Source: an uncultured Eubacteriales bacterium (lineage in GTDB: Bacteria; Bacillota_A; Clostridia; Christensenellales; Aristaeellaceae). From it: a DNA stretch of 15,086 bases. Below the pieces are notes generated by a model, which was not told the origin of the DNA, did no database searches, and saw only the letters and a program-made list of their open reading frames with translations. Where the stretch lies: assembly GCA_900321945.1 (NCBI GenBank), contig ONXY01000076.1:1-15086 (forward strand), given 5' to 3'. Positions 8,411-14,166 of this stretch are shown here, in pieces. Position 1 is the first letter of the stretch. Each line of letters begins with the position of its first letter. The translations under genes and the position numbers were made by a program.

Positions 8411-8423
8411 GAGAGAGAAGGTC

Positions 8424-9251
8424 ATGGGAGCGTTACAGAAAACCATGCAGGCCCTGGCGGGTCTGATTCTGGCGGCGGCGCTTGCGGCCGCGGTGAGCAC
8501 CTGGGCTTTTCCGGCTGAGAATGATCTTTTGTATTCCGCCGGACCGGTACGGTTCGGCGTGACCGGAGCGGGAGCCGGGCTCAGCCTGCTGACCGCCCTG
8601 GCTTTCGCGGGCGGCCGGATTCACGTCCGCAGAAAAGACGAAAGCGGGAACGAAAGGACCGGGAGTTTCGCGGACGGTTTCGGCTTCGGCCTTCTTCCGG
8701 GCCTGGCGGTCTGGAAGTGCTTCGAAGAGCATACAGTTCTCGGAAAAGGAACGCGGATCCCGGAAGGCGTCGTCAGCCTGCCCTGGTTTACGGCGGACGG
8801 AATAAGCCGTCCGTGCAGGCTGGAAGCGTTTCTGGCGCTGCTGCTTTTCGCCGCGCTGATCGTATGGCTTGCTCTCCGGAGCGAACCGCTCCGAAACGGA
8901 GACGTTTTCGGCACAGCGGCGGCGATGTGGGGCGCGTGCAGGCTGGTTACGGATGGTTTCCGGGCGGAACAGCTTCCGTGGATGGGGGAGGCCCGGATTA
9001 CGGGCTGGCTGTCCGCCGGGCTGATGCTGGCCGCGCTGGCCGTATGGACGGCCCGGACCTTCCGGAAAAGAAAAAACACAGGCTACGCGTTTGTCTGCGT
9101 GCCTGTGTTCGCTGCTTCCGTAGCGCTTGCCGCTATGGTCCGGAATGAAATCATTCTCGCGGACAATCCGCCGGCGCGGCTGGTTCTGACTGTCTGCGGC
9201 GCGCTGCTGGCTCTGAAAGCGGCGCTGTGCATGGGGCGCGTAAGCAGATAA
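8424..9251 (+). CDS. Degenerate Lgt-like integral membrane protein (copy A)
   Basis: The 275-residue protein has seven to nine hydrophobic segments. By eye it runs collinear with prolipoprotein diacylglyceryl transferase (Lgt): GPVRFG (40-45) at the place of the Lgt GG-x-x-F-HG loop, FADGFGFGLLPGLAVWKCFE (82-101) at the place of the helix ending in GRLGNFIN, SRPCRLEAF (128-136) for the HPTQLYEA segment, and WGACRLVTDGFR (169-180) for YG-x-FR-x-x-x-E-x-x-R. The Lgt histidine, the first arginine and the asparagine are absent, while the second arginine remains and the glutamate is an aspartate. Two further helices follow residue 218. It is therefore probably not an active Lgt. I start at ATG 8424, just after AGAGAGAAG; an upstream in-frame start would overlap the glycosyltransferase. 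Family assignment is a visual inference. Confidence 0.72.
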   Translation: MGALQKTMQALAGLILAAALAAAVSTWAFPAENDLLYSAGPVRFGVTGAGAGLSLLTALAFAGGRIHVRRKDESGNERTGSFADGFGFGLLPGLAVWKCFEEHTVLGKGTRIPEGVVSLPWFTADGISRPCRLEAFLALLLFAALIVWLALRSEPLRNGDVFGTAAAMWGACRLVTDGFRAEQLPWMGEARITGWLSAGLMLAALAVWTARTFRKRKNTGYAFVCVPVFAASVALAAMVRNEIILADNPPARLVLTVCGALLALKAALCMGRVSR

Positions 9252-9254
9252 TCC

Positions 9255-9300
9255 TCCGGACGGCGGGCTCCGGAAAGCGTTTTATTCCGCCCGCCGCGGA
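9255..9300. repeat. Imperfect inverted repeat between convergent genes
   Basis: CGGCGGGC (9261-9268) pairs with GCCCGCCG (9289-9296), and outer TCCG pairs with CGGA across a two-base bulge. The loop of 20 bases contains the acetyltransferase stop. There is no T run after the stem on either strand, so it is only a weak candidate for a bidirectional terminator. Confidence 0.35.
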
Positions 9301-9731
9301 CAATCCGCTTTCCGGCAGGCTTTACAGGTATCCAGATCGATCTCGTCACCCGGGATGCGGAGCTCCTGCGGGTTTTCCGCGCCTTCATCCCGCCTGAAGC
9401 CGAGACGCGTAAAGAACCCGGTCACCTCCGGCGGACAGATCAGGCGCACCTCCCGGGCGAAATGACTCTGCGCCTTGAAGAGAAGCAGACGGAGCGTCAG
9501 ATCCCCCAGCCGCCTTCCGCGGTAATCGGGAAGGACGGCCACCCCGTCCAGCCAGAACGATCCGTCCTCCCAGCGGATCCGGCCCGTGGCGGCGGGTACG
9601 CCGTCCTGATACACCACCACATTCTGGGCCAGCGCATCGAGCGGATCCTCCCCGCGGTTCAGAACCGCTTCCCTGACGGAAAGAACCTCGGACAGACCGC
9701 TGCCCTGGGGAAACCACTTGCCCTGAATCAT
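9282..9731 (-). CDS. GNAT family N-acetyltransferase with C-terminal cysteine cluster
   Basis: This 149-residue protein is a compact Gcn5-related acetyltransferase. Strand and loop VAVLPDYRGRRLGDLTL (64-80) holds the acetyl-CoA pyrophosphate loop RGRRLG (71-76), and PEVTGFFTRLGFRRDE (101-116) is the usual C-terminal helix and strand. After the domain comes an acidic segment and the tail CKACRKADC (C136, C139, C144), an arrangement that could bind a metal. I chose ATG 9731 because the protein then begins with MIQGKWF like other small GNATs, and GGGGTGA lies five bases upstream on the minus strand. The longer frame to 9977 would run antisense through the DUF896 gene and is not credible. Acceptor substrate unknown. 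The start lies only 27 bases from the divergent ynzC-like start. Confidence 0.85.
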   Translation of the reverse strand: MIQGKWFPQGSGLSEVLSVREAVLNRGEDPLDALAQNVVVYQDGVPAATGRIRWEDGSFWLDGVAVLPDYRGRRLGDLTLRLLLFKAQSHFAREVRLICPPEVTGFFTRLGFRRDEGAENPQELRIPGDEIDLDTCKACRKADCPRRAE

Positions 9732-9758
9732 CACAATCACCCCGGAAAGGAAAGAATC

Positions 9759-9962
9759 ATGGAGAAGGAAAAAATCAACCGGATCAACGAGCTCGCGCGG
9801 AAAAAGAAGACCGACGGACTCACGGAAGAGGAAAAGCGCGAGCAGGAGCTTCTTCGCGGAGAATATATCGCGGGCTTCCGCTCCAATCTGCAGGTGCTGC
9901 TGGATAACGTGACGGTCAGGAACCCGGACGGAACCACGCGCCGCCTGCAGAAGAAAATATAA
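9759..9962 (+). CDS. ynzC: DUF896 family protein, YnzC-like
   Basis: This small cytosolic protein of 67 residues matches the DUF896 family (PF05979): EKINRINELARKKKTDGLTE at 4-23, EEKREQELLRGEYIAGFR, then NVTVRNPDGT. The family forms a short two-helix hairpin. In Bacillus subtilis ynzC belongs to the SOS-induced yneA-yneB-ynzC operon, but neither yneA nor lexA is visible here, so an SOS link is not supported locally. The reading frame is open from 9462, yet the family always starts at this KINRIN segment, and GGAAAGG (9744-9750) lies eight bases before ATG 9759. I see no convincing promoter in the 27 bases before the start, so it must begin inside the divergent acetyltransferase gene. Confidence 0.88.
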   Translation: MEKEKINRINELARKKKTDGLTEEEKREQELLRGEYIAGFRSNLQVLLDNVTVRNPDGTTRRLQKKI

Positions 9963-9977
9963 AGCGAAGAGGGACAC

Positions 9978-10006
9978 TTGTCAAGAACGCGCGGTTTGTC
10001 TATAAT
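9978..10006 (+). promoter_or_regulatory. Sigma-A type promoter for the DUF1292-NAGPA-Lgt-like operon
   Basis: TTGTCA (9978-9983) and a perfect TATAAT (10001-10006) are separated by exactly 17 bases. The predicted start near 10013 leaves a leader of about 27 bases containing AAGGAG (10025-10030). Confidence 0.85.
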
Positions 10007-10039
10007 ACGCGTGTAAAAATGCGAAAGGAGACAGGGACT

Positions 10040-10366
10040 ATGAACGAAAACGAAGTTAACGGCGAGGATCTGGAAATGGACGAGGATCTGATCGTATTCG
10101 AGGACGAGGACGGCAATGAGATCACATTCGTGATCGAGGATTACTTTTTCTACAACGGGGACGAGTATGCCGTCCTGACGGAGTACGACACCGAGGAAGA
10201 CAATGTGAAGAGCGAAGAGGGCAGCATCGTCTGCAAAATCGTGCCGGTCGAGGGCGAAGACGGGGAAGAGGACGAGGAGTTCGTCCCCGTGGAGGACGAA
10301 GATCTCGCCGAAAAGCTGATCGAGATCGCCAACGCCCAGCTGAACGAGGATGAGGAAGAGGACTGA
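10040..10366 (+). CDS. DUF1292 protein, highly acidic
   Basis: This 108-residue protein has the DUF1292 pattern (PF06949, YrzB type): LIVFEDEDGNEITFVIEDYFFYNGDEYAVL near the N-terminus and an acidic C-terminal extension. By my count 44 residues are aspartate or glutamate against only three lysines and no arginine, which is extreme even for this acidic family. No function is established for the family, and it should be cytosolic. I take ATG 10040 over the in-frame ATG at 10019, because AAGGAG at 10025-10030 lies nine bases before it and would fall inside the longer version. It is the first gene after a strong promoter, and the phosphodiester glycosidase gene follows by five bases. Confidence 0.85.
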   Translation: MNENEVNGEDLEMDEDLIVFEDEDGNEITFVIEDYFFYNGDEYAVLTEYDTEEDNVKSEEGSIVCKIVPVEGEDGEEDEEFVPVEDEDLAEKLIEIANAQLNEDEEED

Positions 10367-10371
10367 CAAAT

Positions 10372-11448
10372 ATGAAAATGCCTGTGCGTATCATTCTCTG
10401 GACGGTCTGCGCGGCGCTGATGCTTGCCGCTCCTTTTGTGTTCTCATCGCCCGCCATGCTCAGTGAGGTAAAGTGGGAAATGATGGATCAGCTGGATCAG
10501 GAGGACGGCGGAGAGACGGACTTCGGAGAGGAAGAAGGAGAAGAGCTGGATTTCGGACGGCTGTTTTTCTCCTGCGCGATGGCGGAAGAAGCGGAGGACG
10601 GGGAGCTGATCGAAGAGGACAGCACCGTTCCGTTCGGCGAATCCGTCTATGAGCTTCCGCTGGACTTCACCGTGCCCCCCGCGCCGAAGAAGGAAAACTA
10701 TACGGAGAACGGCTACGCGGATGAAACAATCCGGGTTTCGGTGGAGGAGAGAGAAGAAAACGGCGTCACCTGGCATCTTGCCTTCGTGCAGATCGCATCG
10801 CCCACTCAGCTCCGGACGGCGACAGCAGGAAAGCTGACCTCCCGGAAAACCGCTTCCGTCAAGGCTCTGGCGAGAAACAACCACGCGGTCGTGGCCATCA
10901 ACGGCGACAATTTTGTCGACAAGCCGGAAAAGACCACGTTCGAGTACCGCATGACGCAGAAGATCCGCAGCAAGACCAACAAAACGAAGGATATGCTGAT
11001 TATCGACGAGAACGGCGATTTCCATCTGGTAAAGGCGGCGCCGAAAAACGAGCAGACCGCCGCGCTGGAAGCCGTCGCGAAAGAGCATACCATCGTCAAC
11101 GCGTTCACCTTCGGCCCCGCGCTGGTTATTGACGGCGAGGAGCAGGAAATCAATAAGGAATACGGCTACAACCCCAACGGAAAGGAACCGCGCGCGGCCA
11201 TCGGTCAGACGGGAGAACTGTGCTACGTACTGGCTATCGCCGAGGGACGCGGAGAGTCCAGCGGCGTTACCCAGCAGGAGCTCGCTCATTTCATGTATGG
11301 ATTGGGGTGCGCGCAGGCTTTTAACCTGGACGGAGGAAATTCGGCGGAAATGGCTTTCGGGGAAAAGGTGATCAAGGGACAGCCCGGCGGCGCCGAAAGG
11401 GGCCTGAGCGATATCATCTATTTCGCTACGGCCGTACCGGAGGAATGA
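10372..11448 (+). CDS. Membrane-anchored phosphodiester glycosidase (NAGPA domain)
   Basis: This 358-residue protein has one N-terminal hydrophobic segment (about 5-26), so its bulk lies outside the membrane. A strongly acidic, low-complexity linker follows (about 31-86). The NAGPA domain (PF09992) occupies about 115-355, with AVVAINGDNFVD (172-183), FGPALV (247-252), PRAAIGQ (273-279), LDGGNSAEM (319-327) and GGAERGLSDIIYF (339-351). The family is named for the mammalian enzyme that removes GlcNAc from a phosphodiester; bacterial members act on, or are linked to, exopolysaccharide and teichoic-acid type glycans. The usual DGGGS signature is DGGNS here. The start follows the DUF1292 stop by five bases, and the Lgt-like gene begins one base after its stop, so the three are clearly one operon. 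Natural substrate unknown. Confidence 0.9.
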   Translation: MKMPVRIILWTVCAALMLAAPFVFSSPAMLSEVKWEMMDQLDQEDGGETDFGEEEGEELDFGRLFFSCAMAEEAEDGELIEEDSTVPFGESVYELPLDFTVPPAPKKENYTENGYADETIRVSVEEREENGVTWHLAFVQIASPTQLRTATAGKLTSRKTASVKALARNNHAVVAINGDNFVDKPEKTTFEYRMTQKIRSKTNKTKDMLIIDENGDFHLVKAAPKNEQTAALEAVAKEHTIVNAFTFGPALVIDGEEQEINKEYGYNPNGKEPRAAIGQTGELCYVLAIAEGRGESSGVTQQELAHFMYGLGCAQAFNLDGGNSAEMAFGEKVIKGQPGGAERGLSDIIYFATAVPEE

Positions 11449-11449
11449 A

Positions 11450-12403
11450 ATGAGCCTTTATGAAGAAGCGGAAAAACTCCGTATTCTCGGCGTCGAGGGA
11501 TACCGGTTCGGCTTTTTCATCCTGGCCGGGATGGCTGCTTTCGCCGCCGTGACGGGAATTCTCAGCTGGGCGAAACGGTGTGAAAGGGGAACGGCCCCGC
11601 TGACCGTATGCCTGAGCATCCTGCTCGGGGGAATCTTTTCCCGTATCGGCTTCTGCCTGATGAATCAGGAACTGGGAGCCCTCATGCCCTTCTCCAGCTG
11701 GTTCCGGATTACCGGCGGCGGCTGGAGCATGACCGGACTGATCGCGGGCGTGATGCTTGCCGGCTGGCTGTCAGCGAGAATAACAAAACAGAAACCCGGA
11801 AAACTGCTGGATATCCTGGTCTGCGCCCTGCCCCTGTTCATGGCTCTGGAGCGGTTCGGAGAAAGCTGCGTTCCGGAATTTGACTACAGCCGGGAACTGA
11901 GCACGGACTTTCTCAAGGGAACGTTCCTGGCCTTCAGCGACGATTACGGATCTTATCTCGCGACCTGGAAGCTGGCCGGAATCGTGATGATCCCGCTGTT
12001 CCTTGTTCTCGTGACGGATCTGATCCGGAGCGGGAACGACGGCGACACGTGCATTTTTTTCCTGCTCCTGTACGGCGCCTGCTCTGTGATCCTGGAGAGC
12101 CTGCGGTACGACCGGTTCCTCAGCATCAGCTTCGTCGGCCTGGAGCAGGTTCTGGGGGCTGTCATGCTGGGGGCCGGCGTAACCATTGCCGCGGTTCGGG
12201 CTGCCGGCGCTCCGAAAAGCCTGCGTATCGCGGCGGTCGTCATCGTGCTGGCCGCGGCGGGGATCGGCGTGGGACTGGAGTTCGCGCTGGACCGTACGAC
12301 ATTCAGCAAAATTCTGATCTATCTGTTTTTCATCCTCGTGATGGCCGTTCCCGTCGTTCTGGGACTGCGTCTGCGTGACGCGCGGAGCGCAAAGAAAATA
12401 TGA
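11450..12403 (+). CDS. Degenerate Lgt-like integral membrane protein (copy B)
   Basis: This 317-residue membrane protein has about nine hydrophobic helices. It parallels Lgt more clearly than copy A: an LLGGIFSRIGF helix (58-68), GGGWSMTG (89-96) where Lgt has GG-x-x-F-HGG, ALERFGESC (132-140) where Lgt has GRLGNFIN, a helix YLATWKLAGI (169-178) for the HPT-x-LYE segment, and YGACSVILESLR (208-219) followed by LEQVLG for the final YG-x-FR-x-x-x-E-x-x-R and GQ motifs. The first arginine and the glutamate remain; the catalytic histidine, the asparagine and the second arginine are gone. Two extra helices follow residue 258. Diacylglyceryl transfer therefore seems unlikely. The ATG lies one base after the NAGPA stop, with GGAGG of that gene's last codons as ribosome site. 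A terminator follows. Confidence 0.78.
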   Translation: MSLYEEAEKLRILGVEGYRFGFFILAGMAAFAAVTGILSWAKRCERGTAPLTVCLSILLGGIFSRIGFCLMNQELGALMPFSSWFRITGGGWSMTGLIAGVMLAGWLSARITKQKPGKLLDILVCALPLFMALERFGESCVPEFDYSRELSTDFLKGTFLAFSDDYGSYLATWKLAGIVMIPLFLVLVTDLIRSGNDGDTCIFFLLLYGACSVILESLRYDRFLSISFVGLEQVLGAVMLGAGVTIAAVRAAGAPKSLRIAAVVIVLAAAGIGVGLEFALDRTTFSKILIYLFFILVMAVPVVLGLRLRDARSAKKI

Positions 12404-12416
12404 CGGACATCTCTTC

Positions 12417-12452
12417 AGAAGCTTTCCTCCGCGCGGGGAAGGCTTCTTTTTT
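12417..12452 (+). terminator. Rho-independent terminator of the DUF1292-NAGPA-Lgt-like operon
   Basis: An eleven-base-pair stem with one G-T pair (12417-12427 with 12437-12447) encloses a nine-base loop and runs into six T (12447-12452). It begins 14 bases after the stop of the Lgt-like gene. Confidence 0.92.
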
Positions 12453-12504
12453 GCATGTCCGGAAAGCGTGGATCCGGAAAAACAATGAAAAAACGAAATT
12501 CAGC

Positions 12505-12532
12505 TTGCTAAAGCGTTAAATCATTATATAAT
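12505..12532 (+). promoter_or_regulatory. Sigma-A type promoter for the sodium:solute symporter gene
   Basis: TTGCTA (12505-12510) and a perfect TATAAT (12527-12532) lie 16 bases apart. A start near 12539 gives a leader of about 37 bases with the ribosome site GGGGGAG (12558-12564), eleven bases before the ATG. The stretch from the terminator to this promoter shows nothing else. Confidence 0.75.
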
Positions 12533-12575
12533 GGAGAAGTGATTTTTCGGAGAAAGAGGGGGAGACTGAGAAACC

Positions 12576-14027
12576 ATGAATACCGAGCTGATTGTCTTTA
12601 TTGTTTACCTGGCTTTCATGCTGGGTATCGGCGTATACTTCTTTCTGAAGTCCCGGGGCAGCGACGAGAAGGAATATTTCCTTGGCGGCCGCCACATGGG
12701 CCCCTGGGTTTCGGCGCTTTCTGCCGGCGCCTGGGACATGAGCGCCTGGGTGCTGATGGGACTGCCGGCCTCCATCTACGCGGCGGGCATCGGACAGGCC
12801 TGGATCGCCATCGGGCTGGCCATCGGATACGCGCTGAGCTGGATCTTTGAGGCGCCGCGTCTGCGCCGGTTTTCCATCGCGGCGGACGATTCCATCACCG
12901 TTCCGCAGTATCTGACGAACCGGTTCAAATCCTCCAGCAAAGCGCTGCAGATCATCTGCGCCGTGATTTTCCTCGTCGCGTACACGATCTACGCGGCGTC
13001 GAGCGTAAAGGCCTGCGGCACGCTTTTCCACACGGTGATCGGAATCGATCCGACGGTGGCCATGTACATCGCCGCTGCGATTATCGTTTCCTATACTTTC
13101 CTCGGGGGCTTCAGCGCCGTGTGCTGGACGGACTTCTTCCAGGGACTGCTGATGCTCGGCGCTCTGCTGATCGCACCGATTTTCGCTCTCGGGCTGATCA
13201 ACGCGGGAGAGGCCGCAATGACCGTTGAAGAACTGCCTGAAGGATACTGGAATCTGTTCCCGGACTGGAAAACCATCGCTTCCGGACTCGGATGGGGGCT
13301 CGGCTACTTCGGTATGCCCCATATTATCATCCGTTTCATGTCCGTACGCAGCGATAAGGACCTGAAGAAGAGCGCGAAGATCGGTATCGCGTGGAACATT
13401 CTGATCATCGCCTTCTCGGTGATCGCCGGCTGCGTGGGGCATATCTTCATGGGCGAGCTGAACGACAGCTCCACGGTGTTTATTCAGATGGTGCGGAAGA
13501 TTTTCCCGGCAATCGTATCCGGCGTGCTGCTTTCCGCGATTCTCGCTGCCTCCATGTCCACGGCGGACTCCCAGCTGCTCAGCGCCTCCTCCGCTTTCGC
13601 CGCGGACGTGTACAAGCCTGTGATCCGGAAGAATAAGACCGGTGCGAAGGAAATGTACTGGATGGGCCGGATCATCGTTCTGATCATCGCCATAGCTGCC
13701 GTTCTGATCGCTTCCGACCCGAACAGCGGCACAATCATGGGACTGGTCGAAAACGCGTGGGGCATCTTCGGCGCGGCCTTCGGACCCGCGATTCTGCTGA
13801 GCCTGTTCTGGAAACGCTTCACCTTCGGAGGAGCCGTCGCGGGCATTCTTGCGGGCGCCGCGGTGGATATCCTCTGGCTCGCGTTCCTGGGTTCCTTCGG
13901 CCTGTATGAAATCATCCCGGGCTTCATCGCCGGCTTCCTGGCCGCCGTAATCGTATCCCTGATCGGCAGCGAACCTTCCGCAGAAGTGCAGGAGCTGTTC
14001 GAGAAGGCCAGCACGGAGGAAAAATAA
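12576..14027 (+). CDS. putP: Sodium:solute symporter, PutP (proline) type
   Basis: This secondary transporter of the SSS family (LeuT fold) has 483 residues and about thirteen hydrophobic helices, near the 500 of E. coli PutP. It imports a solute, most likely proline, with sodium. KEYFLGGRHMGPWVSALSA (32-50) leads into AWDMSAWVLMGLP (52-64), the second-helix motif with D54, M55 and S56 at the place of PutP D55, M56 and S57. LAASMSTADSQLLSASSA around S328 and T329 matches the sodium-site S340 and T341. PutP has ASDMSGW here, so serine to tryptophan and glycine to alanine are changes next to the sodium and substrate region. That makes proline likely but not certain. It stands alone between its own promoter and terminator. 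Confidence 0.88.
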   Translation: MNTELIVFIVYLAFMLGIGVYFFLKSRGSDEKEYFLGGRHMGPWVSALSAGAWDMSAWVLMGLPASIYAAGIGQAWIAIGLAIGYALSWIFEAPRLRRFSIAADDSITVPQYLTNRFKSSSKALQIICAVIFLVAYTIYAASSVKACGTLFHTVIGIDPTVAMYIAAAIIVSYTFLGGFSAVCWTDFFQGLLMLGALLIAPIFALGLINAGEAAMTVEELPEGYWNLFPDWKTIASGLGWGLGYFGMPHIIIRFMSVRSDKDLKKSAKIGIAWNILIIAFSVIAGCVGHIFMGELNDSSTVFIQMVRKIFPAIVSGVLLSAILAASMSTADSQLLSASSAFAADVYKPVIRKNKTGAKEMYWMGRIIVLIIAIAAVLIASDPNSGTIMGLVENAWGIFGAAFGPAILLSLFWKRFTFGGAVAGILAGAAVDILWLAFLGSFGLYEIIPGFIAGFLAAVIVSLIGSEPSAEVQELFEKASTEEK

Positions 14028-14042
14028 AAGACTTTCATAACC

Positions 14043-14079
14043 TGAAGACAGCCGCGCATCCTCAGCACGGCTGTTTTCA
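14043..14079 (+). terminator. Probable terminator after the symporter gene
   Basis: A twelve-base-pair stem with one G-T pair (14043-14054 with 14068-14079) closes a 13-base loop, 15 bases after the stop codon. The T run of the 3' arm is inside the stem and a further five T lie at 14084-14088, so it is a less canonical terminator than the others here. Confidence 0.7.
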
Positions 14080-14100
14080 CGTATTTTTCACAAAAATACG
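14080..14100. repeat. Perfect AT-rich inverted repeat before the adaptor promoter
   Basis: Nine bases (14080-14088, CGTATTTTT) are mirrored exactly at 14092-14100 around a three-base centre. The element abuts the symporter terminator on one side and lies two bases before the candidate -35 box at 14103. It could be an operator, an UP-like A-tract, or part of the terminator. Confidence 0.6.
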
Positions 14101-14102
14101 GA

Positions 14103-14130
14103 TTGTATGTTCATATTGCCGTGATAAGAT
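14103..14130 (+). promoter_or_regulatory. Candidate promoter for the adaptor operon
   Basis: TTGTAT (14103-14108) and TAAGAT (14125-14130) are separated by 16 bases. The boxes are weaker than at the other promoters, in keeping with a regulated gene. The leader to the ATG at 14167 is about 30 bases. Confidence 0.5.
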
Positions 14131-14166
14131 ATACATGTTATCCGAAGAGAGGAGTGCTGCTGATTC

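Noticed and set aside
8364..8423. Upstream in-frame start for Lgt-like copy A
   Set aside because: It would overlap the last 47 bases of the glycosyltransferase gene and add residues with no membrane or Lgt character; ATG 8424 has a purine-rich site just before it.
9732..9977. N-terminal extension of the acetyltransferase frame up to 9977
   Set aside because: The added residues are antisense to the DUF896 gene and have no GNAT similarity; the start at 9731 has a ribosome site.
10444..11289. A 281-codon minus-strand frame opposite the phosphodiester glycosidase
   Set aside because: It mirrors a gene with intact family motifs and would lie within the operon against its promoter and terminator; no ribosome site.
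12484..12510. A tiny open frame (MKKRNSAC) before the symporter gene, considered as a leader peptide
   Set aside because: It lies upstream of the predicted promoter and lacks a ribosome site, so it would not be in the transcript.
12516..13442. A 308-codon minus-strand frame opposite the symporter gene
   Set aside because: Antisense to a clear transporter, hydrophilic and repetitive in composition, and it would end within the symporter promoter.
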